From Candidatus Sulfurimonas marisnigri (lineage in GTDB: Bacteria > Campylobacterota > Campylobacteria > Campylobacterales > Sulfurimonadaceae), in contig NZ_CP054493.1 in the NCBI RefSeq assembly GCF_015265475.1, positions 1,860,001 to 1,924,000 of the forward strand: a stretch of DNA of 64,000 bases, read 5' to 3'. Positions 36,142 to 44,481 of this stretch are shown piece by piece. Position 1 is the first letter of the stretch. Each line of letters begins with the position of its first letter. Made by a program: the position numbers and the translations under genes. Under the pieces are notes generated by a model. That model ran no database searches and was not told the DNA's origin. It worked only from the letters and a program-made list of their open reading frames with translations.

Positions 36142-36554
36142 ACACTTTTTAAAAAGACAAAACTTTTTTTTATAAAACCATATTTTTCATAAAATAGATG
36201 TGCCTTTTCTTTCTCAACTCCTGAAGATAAGACTATATTTTTACACATGCCCATCTTTGCATAATCGTGCAGATATTCAAGCATCATTTTTGCATACCCC
36301 TTATTTCTATGCTTCACATCTGTAACCAAATCATATACATATAGATGTCTTTTATGGTAAAGGTTGGTAGAAACGGCGACACCAGTATATGTTATGAGTT
36401 CATCTACATCAAATATGCCAATCATCTTATAATCAATACTTCTCATGTCATATATTAAGTCTTCAAACTCTTTATAAGTGAGTTCCGTTCTAAGTTGACA
36501 AACCACCTCATAAGCAGTATATAATTCTTTTAAATCTAGTTCTCTTATTTGCAT
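36138..36554 (-). CDS. GNAT-family N-acetyltransferase
   Basis: The 138 residues fit one GNAT fold. The acetyl-CoA binding region is DLVTDVKHRNKGYAKMMLEYLHDYA, with the R/N-K-G-Y-A pattern of motif A, and HLFYEKYGFIKKS closes the fold. The acceptor cannot be predicted. Its stop overlaps the YchJ-like stop by four bases, and it is divergent from mqo. Confidence 0.85.
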   Translation of the reverse strand: MQIRELDLKELYTAYEVVCQLRTELTYKEFEDLIYDMRSIDYKMIGIFDVDELITYTGVAVSTNLYHKRHLYVYDLVTDVKHRNKGYAKMMLEYLHDYAKMGMCKNIVLSSGVEKEKAHLFYEKYGFIKKSFVFLKSV

Positions 36555-36616
36555 TCTGGCATTTTATAATAAATTTGCTACAATTCCAATAATTATATTT
36601 AAAATAAGGAATTATT

Positions 36617-38116
36617 ATGGCAACTAAGAACTTTGAAGTTATTATTGTAGGTGCTGGCGTTTCTGGGACAGCATTAGCATACGAGATTGCAAGATATACT
36701 GACATTAAGTCTGTTGGTATTATTGAGAAGTATGGAGATATAGCAACTTTAAATTCTAGTGCTAAGGGAAATTCTCAGACAATGCATGTCGGGGATATTG
36801 AAACTAACTATACTTTGGAAAAAGCAGCGGTTACAAAACGTACTGCTAAGATGGTTGAGAAATACTGCCTACAACACCATTATCAAAATGAGATAATATA
36901 TTCACACCAAAAAATGGCTTTGGGTGTGGGCGAAAAAGAGGTTGAGTTTCTACTTCACCGCTATGAAGAGTTCTCTGAACTGTTTCCATATTTAGAGGTA
37001 TGGAGCAAGGAAAGACTTAAAGAGTTGGAACCTCGTGTTGTTTTTGATGAAGATGGGAATGAGAGAAAAGAAAATATAGTTGCTATTGGCACTAGGGACC
37101 AGTGGACAACCGTTGAATTTGGGAAACTTTCAAAATCTTTCATTGAAAATGCAAAAAAAGAATCAGATGTAGATGTAGAACTCTTTTTAAATACTCAAGT
37201 TTTAGATATAGAAAAAAGTAAAAAGCGTGGTTATATTGTTAAAACTGCAAACGATACTTACTATGCTGACTTTGTAGTTGTAGACGCCGGAGCTCACTCT
37301 CTGTTTTTAGCACATAGAATGGGTTTTGGCCTAGAACTAGGTTGTTTGCCGGTTGCAGGTAGTTTTTATATGACCGAACAAAAGCTGTTAAACGGTAAAG
37401 TTTATATGGTTCAAAATCCTAAACTCCCATTTGCAGCTCTTCATGGTGACCCTGATGTTCTAGCTGATGGAAACACACGCTTTGGTCCAACTGCCTTAGT
37501 TCTCCCAAAGCTAGAGCGTTACAAAAGTGGTACATATATGGACTTTTGGAAAACTCTTAGATTTGACACAAAAATTGCTACTGCATTGTGGAAACTGCTA
37601 AAAGAGAGTGATATCCGTAACTATCTTTTTAGAAATTTTCTTTATGAGATTCCATTTTTCAATAAGTATCTATTTTTAAGAGATGCTAGAAAAATTGTGC
37701 CTGGGCTTAAGCTTGATGAATTCAATTATGCTCCTGGTTTTGGTGGTGTTCGTCCACAAGTTTTAGATAAAGAGCAACAAAAATTGATGCTAGGCGAGGC
37801 TTCTATCTTTACAGGTGAGGGTCTAATTTTCAACATGACGCCATCTCCGGGTGCAACTTCATGTTTGGGCAATGCTGAGAGAGATTTGAAATATATTTGT
37901 AAATATATTGGTAAAAACTTCGATGAAGAAAAATTCAATGATGAGCTTACGGAGGGTGAATACTGTGCACTTCCAGAGCCTATTGCATCTCAAAAAGCCA
38001 TTGTTAATCTAATCCGCGCAGAGATTGCAAGAACGGATGAAAAATATTTTAAAGATATGAATCAAAATAAACCTGATGATACTTTTTGGAATAAACCACA
38101 TAGTAAACTTAAGTAA
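36617..38116 (+). CDS. mqo: Malate:quinone oxidoreductase
   Basis: A membrane-associated FAD enzyme that oxidises malate to oxaloacetate and passes electrons to quinone, replacing NAD malate dehydrogenase in the citric acid cycle. The 499 residues start with the FAD-binding VIIVGAGVSGTALAYEIARY, followed by LNSSAKGNSQTMHVGDIETNYT, which corresponds to the Mqo N-terminal region. RFGPTALVLPKLERY and GEGLIFNMTPSPGATSCL are further matches. It belongs to the type common in Campylobacterota. AAGGAATTATT precedes the ATG. Confidence 0.87.
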   Translation: MATKNFEVIIVGAGVSGTALAYEIARYTDIKSVGIIEKYGDIATLNSSAKGNSQTMHVGDIETNYTLEKAAVTKRTAKMVEKYCLQHHYQNEIIYSHQKMALGVGEKEVEFLLHRYEEFSELFPYLEVWSKERLKELEPRVVFDEDGNERKENIVAIGTRDQWTTVEFGKLSKSFIENAKKESDVDVELFLNTQVLDIEKSKKRGYIVKTANDTYYADFVVVDAGAHSLFLAHRMGFGLELGCLPVAGSFYMTEQKLLNGKVYMVQNPKLPFAALHGDPDVLADGNTRFGPTALVLPKLERYKSGTYMDFWKTLRFDTKIATALWKLLKESDIRNYLFRNFLYEIPFFNKYLFLRDARKIVPGLKLDEFNYAPGFGGVRPQVLDKEQQKLMLGEASIFTGEGLIFNMTPSPGATSCLGNAERDLKYICKYIGKNFDEEKFNDELTEGEYCALPEPIASQKAIVNLIRAEIARTDEKYFKDMNQNKPDDTFWNKPHSKLK

Positions 38117-38154
38117 TAGATAGCTATTAAATCAAGCTTTAAACAACTTTCAGC

Positions 38155-38192
38155 TACAATCGCGAAAAACAATAGGCACATCCCTTGTGCCT
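38155..38192 (+). promoter_or_regulatory. Candidate promoter and leader hairpin of the ABC-F gene
   Basis: TACAAT at 38155-38160 is followed by CGCG and can be a -10 box. AGGCACA (38174-38180) and TGTGCCT (38186-38192) then form a perfect seven-base stem with loop TCCCT. The hairpin stands 17 bases before the start codon, just ahead of the ribosome binding site GCGAGAGA, and no T-run follows. Its position in a short leader suggests a translational or stability role. Confidence 0.45.
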
Positions 38193-38209
38193 AAGCGAGA
38201 GATATAATC

Positions 38210-39814
38210 ATGGTATATGTAAATAATTTAATAATGCGCTTTGGAAATAGAGTTCTATTTCAAGACATAAATCTTAAACTAGATCGTCATAAAAGATATG
38301 GACTTATCGGTGCAAATGGCGCTGGTAAAACAACTTTCTTAAAAATTCTTTGTGGTCAAATCGATGAATATGAAGGCGATATCAGTATTGAAAATGGTGC
38401 TAAAGTTGGAGTTCTAGGGCAAAATCAGTTTGCTTTTGAAGAGTATACAATTATGGATGCTGTTTTATACGGTAACAAAAGACTTTACGATGCAATCAAA
38501 GAGAAAGAGTTACTTTATGCAACTGGTGACTTTGAAGATGATGCTGTTAATGACCGTCTTGCTGAGCTAGAAGTTATCTCTGTTGAAGAAGACCCTACCT
38601 ATGAGTATGATGTAAATATTGCTAAAATTTTAGAGAATGTTGGTATTCCTGCAAGCAAACACTATGACCTTATGTCAAGCCTAGATAGTGCAGATAAATT
38701 CAAAGTTTTACTAGCACAGGTTTTATATCCAAAACCTGATGTTTTATTTCTTGATGAGCCTACCAACAACCTTGATATTGAGACTATTAGCTGGTTAGAA
38801 AATGAACTTCAACGCCATGAAGGCACTATGGTTGTAATCTCACACGATAGACACTTTTTAAATGCTGTTGTTACTAATATACTTGATGTTGATTACCAAA
38901 AAATTCGTGAGTTTACAGGTACATATGATGACTGGTATATTGCGGCTAACGTAATAGCGAAACAACAAGAGCTTGGTAATGCTAAAAAAGAGAAAGAGAA
39001 AGAGGAGTTAGAAGCTTTTGTTCGTCGATTTTCAGCAAATGCCTCAAAAGCTAAACAGGCAACATCAAGACAGAGAAAACTTGATAAACTTGTTATTGAT
39101 GATATTAAACCCTCTTCTAGAAGAGACCCTAGCATTGTTTTTAAAGCAAAAAGAGTTATGGGTGATGAAGCTCTAAATCTTGTTAACATAAATCACTCTT
39201 ATGGTGACAATGAAGTTCTAAAAGACATAAACCTAAAATTCGATCCAGATGAAAAAGTTGCACTTATAGGTCCAAATGGTGCAGGTAAAACAACATTGGT
39301 AAAAATTATTATGGAAGAGATGAAACCAACAAGTGGTGAAGTTCACTGGGGTGCAACAGTTGAAAACAGTTACTTTCCACAAGACACAGCAGATACGATT
39401 AAGGGAAAAGGAACTCTTTATGATTGGCTAAGAGGATTTGACCCTAAGCGTGATATTGCTGAGATTAGAAACTGCCTTGGTCGTATGCTTTTTAATGGTG
39501 AGCAGCAAGAAAAATCTGTAGTAAGTATCTCTGGTGGTGAAAAACACAGAATGATGCTTAGTAAGATGATGCTTGAGGGTGGAAACTTTTTAGTTTTAGA
39601 TGAGCCTTCGAATCATCTTGACCTAGAGGCTATTATTGCACTTGGTGAAGCACTATTAAACTTCAAAGGGAATGTTATCTGTGTATCTCATGACCGTGAG
39701 CTACTAGACGCTTTTGCTAATCGTATTATCGAAATACATGCGGATGGAAGCTTAACAGACTTCAAAGGTTCTTATGAAGAGTATGCTGAGGCCAAAGTAA
39801 GTGGACGTATATAA
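38210..39814 (+). CDS. ABC-F family ATPase (YbiT/Uup-like)
   Basis: A soluble protein with two fused ABC domains and no membrane segment, 534 residues. The first has Walker A GANGAGKTT and Walker B VLFLDEPTNNLD; the second has GPNGAGKTT, SISGGEKHRMMLSKMM and VLDEPSNHLDLEA. The charged linker between them (ELGNAKKEKEKEELEAFVRR) is the P-site tRNA interaction motif of the family. ABC-F proteins act on ribosomes; the YbiT group is the likely match. Its last 14 bases overlap the next gene. Confidence 0.92.
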   Translation: MVYVNNLIMRFGNRVLFQDINLKLDRHKRYGLIGANGAGKTTFLKILCGQIDEYEGDISIENGAKVGVLGQNQFAFEEYTIMDAVLYGNKRLYDAIKEKELLYATGDFEDDAVNDRLAELEVISVEEDPTYEYDVNIAKILENVGIPASKHYDLMSSLDSADKFKVLLAQVLYPKPDVLFLDEPTNNLDIETISWLENELQRHEGTMVVISHDRHFLNAVVTNILDVDYQKIREFTGTYDDWYIAANVIAKQQELGNAKKEKEKEELEAFVRRFSANASKAKQATSRQRKLDKLVIDDIKPSSRRDPSIVFKAKRVMGDEALNLVNINHSYGDNEVLKDINLKFDPDEKVALIGPNGAGKTTLVKIIMEEMKPTSGEVHWGATVENSYFPQDTADTIKGKGTLYDWLRGFDPKRDIAEIRNCLGRMLFNGEQQEKSVVSISGGEKHRMMLSKMMLEGGNFLVLDEPSNHLDLEAIIALGEALLNFKGNVICVSHDRELLDAFANRIIEIHADGSLTDFKGSYEEYAEAKVSGRI

Positions 39815-40637
39815 AGATTTTTTAGGGCTGGGAATTGCAGGTAACTTTGCACTTCACCTAGCTCAAGCCGGTGAACTAGAAGACTTCAAAGATATTATAA
39901 CAGCCGATGAAGCAGCTCCTAAAGGGATGTTCCCTTTTCACCTTCCTCTACATGTAGAAAAAGCAAAAGCAATTTTAAACACCTACCCTCTCTCAAGCAC
40001 TACCATTAAACTTCCAAATAAAGATGTCAATATTCAGGCTGAGCCAGAAATTGGACTTACATGTAGACTTGAATATATAGATAACAAACTCTCTAAAATT
40101 ATTCCAACCCATTTTGGTGCCTATAACGACTGCTCCATAAGAGTAAAAGGTGCAAGTAAGATTAGTGACAAAAAAAACTGGGGCGAAGCATCTAAAGGAA
40201 TTAGTGACAACTTAATTGCCATTGACAAATTTAGCGCTGGCGGAGTTATGGACAACTACTCAATATGCAGTTTTTTAAGAAGAGATGGTGAAGTTCACTC
40301 TTATGGTGAAGATGTAGAACTAACCGGTTATAGCTACTTTTACGAGAAGCTTCTTGACTGGATGACTAATCAAATAAATACTCAAGAAGATTTTGGTCCG
40401 CTGGAAAATTTGAGTGAGTATATATCTACATGTAACAATCCAAAAGAAGCAATTATAAGCATCGGGGCTACTAGATACACCCCTTATGGAGAGTGTACAT
40501 TTTTAAAAACTGGAGATGAAGTAGTTATTGTTGTTTACAATGCCAAAAGCACTTCACATGCAGAAGTCTTAAAAAGTGTTAAAAACAGCTCCTACGATAA
40601 AGCTAACATGAGTGTTTTAGCTCAAAAGGTTTTGTAG
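39801..40637 (+). CDS. DUF5718-like protein
   Basis: A 278-residue soluble protein of unknown function, which I match from memory to DUF5718. It opens with VYKDFLGLGIAGNFALHLAQAGE and has IGATRYTPYGECTFLKTGDEV near the end. The latter is reminiscent of fumarylacetoacetate-hydrolase-like folds, but I see no complete active site. The start is GTG, inside the end of the ABC-F gene, so translation is probably coupled. The DUF1653 gene starts two bases after it. Confidence 0.65.
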   Translation: MDVYKDFLGLGIAGNFALHLAQAGELEDFKDIITADEAAPKGMFPFHLPLHVEKAKAILNTYPLSSTTIKLPNKDVNIQAEPEIGLTCRLEYIDNKLSKIIPTHFGAYNDCSIRVKGASKISDKKNWGEASKGISDNLIAIDKFSAGGVMDNYSICSFLRRDGEVHSYGEDVELTGYSYFYEKLLDWMTNQINTQEDFGPLENLSEYISTCNNPKEAIISIGATRYTPYGECTFLKTGDEVVIVVYNAKSTSHAEVLKSVKNSSYDKANMSVLAQKVL

Positions 40638-40638
40638 T

Positions 40639-40854
40639 ATGAAAACAGGTATCTATGAACATTATAAGGGTAACCGCTATGAAGTCATAGATACCCTCAG
40701 ACATAGTGAGACAGAGGTGCTTATGGTTCTTTACCGCACAATGTATGGAGATGAAGATCTATGGGCTCGACCATACAATATGTTTTTTGAAGAAGTAGAA
40801 GTAGATAACAAATTAGTTCCTCGGTTCAAATATATAGGAAAAAAAAGTGTCTAG
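40639..40854 (+). CDS. DUF1653 protein
   Basis: The 71 residues are a single DUF1653 domain: YEHYKGNRYEVIDTLRHSETEVLMVLY, then DLWARPYNMFFEEVEV (given in part). The family is small, soluble and without known role. It lies between the DUF5718-like gene (one-base gap) and the SUI1-like gene (eight-base overlap), so it sits within a four-gene string headed by the ABC-F ATPase. Confidence 0.85.
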   Translation: MKTGIYEHYKGNRYEVIDTLRHSETEVLMVLYRTMYGDEDLWARPYNMFFEEVEVDNKLVPRFKYIGKKSV

Positions 40855-41191
40855 AGGCAAAAAACTAGATATCTTTATCGGTGCAGATATTGATGATAGC
40901 TGGTCAGAAATTCAATCGCCAAGAAAAACAACTATCTCTAATGAAATTTTAGAGCCATCAAAACACTTCTTATTTTTTAAAAAAGAAAAACGCCGTGGTA
41001 AAACTGTGACTCTTGTTGGTGAGTTTCATCTTCCCTCAAATGATTCTGAAGCTACTCTGAAAATTTTGAAGAAAAAGCTTGGTTGTGGTGGAACTTTTAA
41101 AGATGGGTGGATGGAGCTTCAAGGCGAGTTAAAAGATAAGCTTAGAGCTCTACTAGCAGCAGAAAAGTTTAGGTTTAAGAATGGGCACTAA
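40847..41191 (+). CDS. SUI1/eIF1-family translation factor (YciH-like)
   Basis: The C-terminal half of this 114-residue protein is an SUI1 domain: GKTVTLVGEFHL, then LKILKKKLGCGGTFKDGWMELQG (given in part). Bacterial YciH binds the small ribosomal subunit and can bias initiation. The N-terminal 45 residues are charged and specific to this group. It ends a string that begins with the ribosome-acting ABC-F ATPase. Its stop overlaps the end of the convergent diguanylate cyclase gene by four bases. Confidence 0.85.
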   Translation: MSRGKKLDIFIGADIDDSWSEIQSPRKTTISNEILEPSKHFLFFKKEKRRGKTVTLVGEFHLPSNDSEATLKILKKKLGCGGTFKDGWMELQGELKDKLRALLAAEKFRFKNGH

Positions 41192-42486
41192 GCGCTAAAC
41201 TCTTTTTTCTTTTCACTCTTAACTTCAACATTTTTCTCTTCACTCTTAACTTTAACAGTTTTTGCTTCACTAATATCTGTAGTAATATTATATCGGTCTC
41301 TTCCACTATCTTTTGCTTTGTAGAGCATCTCATCAGCGCGAGATAAAAGTATCTCATCATTTAAAGCTTCATCAGCAATGCAACAAACAACACCAATAGA
41401 AATAGTTACAAACTCATTTGCCTTAGAAGCTGAATGTTTGATTTCTCTGCCTCTAACGGAGTCACAAATATCTCTAGCTAAATTTGCACTATTAGATTCA
41501 TCTGTCTCTGTAAGTAAAATTCCAAACTCTTCTCCGCCAAGCCTAAATACAAAATCTCCAGGTCTTTTGAGTGTGTCTTGTAGTACTTTTGCAACACTTT
41601 TAAGAGCAAAATCTCCCTCAATATGCCCATAAGTGTCATTATATTGCTTAAAGAAGTCAATATCGAGCATCATAAAAGTTATATGTGTATGATTTCTTTT
41701 TGCCCGCTTTAGTTCTCTGTCGTAGACAAGGTTAAAATATCTTCTATTATAGAGATTTGTTAAAGAGTCTGTATATGAAACATTTTCCAGCTTTTTATTA
41801 GCTACCTTTAGTCTCTTTGTTGCAATCTCTAATGCTGTCTGGTCTTTTTGAATACTTTTAAATACATAATACGATATTAACATTACACCGAAAATTACAA
41901 TGCTAAGTATAAAACTAACTTCAAGCAGTAAACTATCATAAACTTCTAGAAATTTCTTTCTCTCATACTTAGCAACACCTACTTCATAAGCAATTAGTTT
42001 ATTTAGTACTTTGTGAATATGTGAAATCTTTTTTTCTAAACTTAATATAGATATATCTTTAATATTGTGTCCATCAGATAAAGCTTTTAATATTTTATAA
42101 AAATATTGATTAGTTGAGTTAACTTCAAGTGCCGTGTACTCAACATATCCAAACTCTTTATCTCTTTTAAAATGAGATTCATATTTTTTCCACTCTCTAT
42201 TAATACTATTAACTGAGTTTTGAATCTTTGATTCAACTTCACTTCGAGTAATTTCAGAGTTTTTAGCTCTGTATATTGTATGTGCCAAATCAGAATGATA
42301 TATTTGTAAAATTGAATTAAGTTCAATCACCGGAACTAGTGAGCCGAAATACAGGGAATCCAAGTTTTTTTTCATTGAATTTAGATTTATTGTACCCATG
42401 ATGCCTAGGAAGAATAGACCAACTGCTATGAGTATAAAAATAAATAATAGTTTACTTCTAAGCTTTAAAGCTTCTATAAAATTCAT
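41188..42486 (-). CDS. Membrane diguanylate cyclase with four-helix sensor
   Basis: A 432-residue c-di-GMP synthase. A membrane span at about 12-33 is followed by a helical periplasmic domain of about 155 residues like the four-helix sensors of chemoreceptors, and a second span lies near 190-212. The GGDEF domain begins with DSLTNLYNRRYF and carries GGEEF near residue 330. RPGD stands five residues before it, the inhibitory site. The last 20 residues repeat K-V-K-S-E-type units (VKVKSEEKNVEVKSEKKK). It is divergent from the Crp-family gene near the nap operon. Confidence 0.9.
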   Translation of the reverse strand: MNFIEALKLRSKLLFIFILIAVGLFFLGIMGTINLNSMKKNLDSLYFGSLVPVIELNSILQIYHSDLAHTIYRAKNSEITRSEVESKIQNSVNSINREWKKYESHFKRDKEFGYVEYTALEVNSTNQYFYKILKALSDGHNIKDISILSLEKKISHIHKVLNKLIAYEVGVAKYERKKFLEVYDSLLLEVSFILSIVIFGVMLISYYVFKSIQKDQTALEIATKRLKVANKKLENVSYTDSLTNLYNRRYFNLVYDRELKRAKRNHTHITFMMLDIDFFKQYNDTYGHIEGDFALKSVAKVLQDTLKRPGDFVFRLGGEEFGILLTETDESNSANLARDICDSVRGREIKHSASKANEFVTISIGVVCCIADEALNDEILLSRADEMLYKAKDSGRDRYNITTDISEAKTVKVKSEEKNVEVKSEKKKEFSA

Positions 42487-42540
42487 CTCTCTCCCTGTTA
42501 AACATCATTAAACTAAAGCAAACACTATTCCAAATATAAA

Positions 42541-42555
42541 ATTTCTATTAGAAAT
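42541..42555. promoter_or_regulatory. Palindrome between divergent genes
   Basis: ATTTCTATTAGAAAT has exact seven-base arms around a central T. It lies between the diguanylate cyclase gene and the Crp-family gene and could be an operator for either. It does not resemble the Fnr-like site before napA. Confidence 0.35.
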
Positions 42556-42643
42556 ATAAGACTTTTAGATAAAATACATTATGTTTAAGATTTCCAAGAA
42601 AATTGTAACAATTACTATAATTTTAAGAAGTGAGTGAAAAGTT

Positions 42644-43312
42644 ATGAATGAAAAGTTATATCATATAAAACAACTCTTTTTTTTTGATTCACTTAACAGT
42701 GAGATGTTAAATATAATTGATAGTATCTCGAGGGTGGTTAAATATCCAAAAAACTCAATCCTTTATTATGAAAATGATACTAACAATAAAATATTTTTTT
42801 TAGTATCTGGACTTTTAAAAGTTTACAAAATAGATAAGTTTGAAAATGAAATCTTTCTTTACAATATACATAAAAATTCTCTTATTTCCGAACTTACCAC
42901 TCTAGACAATAATATAATTCATTGTTTTTCTAATGCTGAATTTATGGAAGATAGTACTATACTTGAAGTTGATTTTTTAGAGTTTAAAGCACAGTTCTTA
43001 TCTAAAAACATACTAAACACTGAGTTTATAAATGAGATACTCTCAAAAACGCAGCAACTTCACTGTGTTGTAAACAGGGAGTTGGTATTTGATGCAACTG
43101 CAAAAGTTGCTTTTACCCTGTGTGATGATTTGGAAATGTTTAATACACTTAAAAGGACTGAAGTATCTTTTATGTTGCATATTCAACCAGAGACACTCTC
43201 TAGAGTTTTAAAAAAGTTAAAAAGAAGTTCTATCATCAATATTGAAAACTCTATAGTCACCATTCTTGATAAAAAGCTACTTCAAAATATATATAATGGT
43301 GGATTACTATGA
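42644..43312 (+). CDS. Crp/Fnr-family transcription regulator
   Basis: A 222-residue regulator. The N-terminal 120 residues form a cyclic-nucleotide-type beta roll (FFLVSGLLKVYKID). The C-terminus is a winged helix-turn-helix with FMLHIQPETLSRVLKKLKRSSII, where the QPETLSRVLKKL recognition helix is typical. There is no N-terminal cysteine cluster, so it is not an oxygen-sensing Fnr in the E. coli sense. It overlaps the next gene, a nitrate-type membrane sensor, by four bases, and both stand before napA. It is the best local candidate to bind the Fnr-like palindrome at 44389. Confidence 0.9.
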   Translation: MNEKLYHIKQLFFFDSLNSEMLNIIDSISRVVKYPKNSILYYENDTNNKIFFLVSGLLKVYKIDKFENEIFLYNIHKNSLISELTTLDNNIIHCFSNAEFMEDSTILEVDFLEFKAQFLSKNILNTEFINEILSKTQQLHCVVNRELVFDATAKVAFTLCDDLEMFNTLKRTEVSFMLHIQPETLSRVLKKLKRSSIINIENSIVTILDKKLLQNIYNGGLL

Positions 43313-44319
43313 TTAAAACAACAAAAATGAGTACAAAAATCAAACTATTAGGCTCTATGCTAACAGTTCTAATGATTAGTGTAATAGGAACTACTATATA
43401 CCTCAACCAGCAAAATACGAAAGATGCCCTTGTTGTAAATATTGTTGGAAAACAAAGAATGTTAACTCAAAAAATTGCTAAAAATATTTTTTATATATAT
43501 CATAGTTCTAATAAAGATTTTACTGAACTAGATTCGGCTGCTAATGAGTTTATTAATGGTCTGAAGATTTTAGAACATGGGGATAAAGATAAAGAGATTT
43601 TAGCTGTTAATACATATAGTATCTCTACGCAACTTAAAAATGTCAATAAACTTTGGGTTAACTTTTATGAAAATATTCAAAAGTTTAAACTTCTCAATAA
43701 TTCAAAATTTAGTATAAGTAAAGAGCTTGAAAAAGTCGTTAATTCTATATATGAACAAAACACCATCCTTCTTGATAATGTTGATAAACTAGTAACTATG
43801 TATACAAACCACAGTGAAGAGAAAACTAATTTCATAAAAACTTTCCAATACTTATCGGGAATTACATTCTTAATTTTACTTATATACTCACTAACAAAGT
43901 TAAGAGCGATGGAGTCACATGTAGATTCTTTTATACAGCACTCCAAAACACTCATAAATAATGAAAATATATCCAAGATTACACCAATAAAAATCAAACC
44001 TGAAAGCGAGAGTGAGATAGCTGAAGTTGGTGATACTATTAATTGTTTTATTCAAAAAATAAACTCTGCTATCGAACACTCCGACGAGGCTCTGAGACAA
44101 TCACAGTATGCATCTTCCAAACTAGAGGAGCTTACTGATGAGTTTGACACTATCATAAATGAACTGCAAGATAATTCATTAGCATCTAAACACCTCAACA
44201 ATAGCGAGGACATTGTCATTGAATCAACAGAGGTTTTAATAAACTCAACTCATAAACTTTCAAACCTAAAAAAAGAGTTAGAGAAACTTACTAAAAGTTG
44301 TCAAATAGTTAAACCATAA
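43309..44319 (+). CDS. PilJ/NIT-type membrane sensor without kinase domain
   Basis: A 336-residue membrane protein. Spans at about 12-32 and 182-200 flank a periplasmic helical domain that contains VGKQRMLTQKIAK at residues 46-58. This is the P-box-like motif of PilJ and NarX/NarQ type sensors of nitrate and nitrite. After the second span there is only a HAMP-like linker and a coiled coil (EALRQSQYASSKLEELTDEF); no histidine kinase, GGDEF or chemoreceptor tip is present. It overlaps the Crp-family gene (ATGA) and precedes napA, so the pair probably couples nitrate sensing to nap expression by direct contact or by an unknown partner. Confidence 0.8.
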   Translation: MIKTTKMSTKIKLLGSMLTVLMISVIGTTIYLNQQNTKDALVVNIVGKQRMLTQKIAKNIFYIYHSSNKDFTELDSAANEFINGLKILEHGDKDKEILAVNTYSISTQLKNVNKLWVNFYENIQKFKLLNNSKFSISKELEKVVNSIYEQNTILLDNVDKLVTMYTNHSEEKTNFIKTFQYLSGITFLILLIYSLTKLRAMESHVDSFIQHSKTLINNENISKITPIKIKPESESEIAEVGDTINCFIQKINSAIEHSDEALRQSQYASSKLEELTDEFDTIINELQDNSLASKHLNNSEDIVIESTEVLINSTHKLSNLKKELEKLTKSCQIVKP

Positions 44320-44341
44320 ATACCCTCCCCTGCCAACGACC

Positions 44342-44370
44342 TAAGCTGTAAACATATAAGTTTTAGCTTA
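44342..44370 (+). terminator. Hairpin after the sensor gene
   Basis: TAAGCT (44342-44347) and AGCTTA (44365-44370) form the outer stem, extended by partial pairing of TAAAC with GTTTT. It lies 23 bases after the sensor stop. No strong T-run follows, so it is a weak terminator at best, but it separates the regulator pair from the nap promoter. Confidence 0.4.
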
Positions 44371-44388
44371 ATTATAATCACTAAGCTA

Positions 44389-44402
44389 TTGACATAAGTC
44401 AA
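44389..44402. promoter_or_regulatory. Fnr/Crp-like operator of the nap operon
   Basis: TTGACATAAGTCAA is an exact inverted repeat with five-base half sites and a four-base spacer, like the Fnr consensus TTGAT-N4-ATCAA. Its centre is at 44395.5. With the -10 box TATACT at 44425-44430, transcription would start near 44437, which puts the site at -41.5, the class II activator position. Confidence 0.7.
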
Positions 44403-44424
44403 GTAATTTATAAAAATTATGTGT

Positions 44425-44430
44425 TATACT
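44425..44430 (+). promoter_or_regulatory. Candidate -10 box of the nap operon
   Basis: TATACT within GTGTTATACTTC. It is placed as expected for a promoter whose -35 function is supplied by an activator at the TTGACATAAGTCAA site. The leader to the napA ATG would be about 45 bases. Confidence 0.55.
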
Positions 44431-44481
44431 TCTTTTTGTTAATTTATACATAACAAAAAATATTATCTAACAGGAGAGAAT

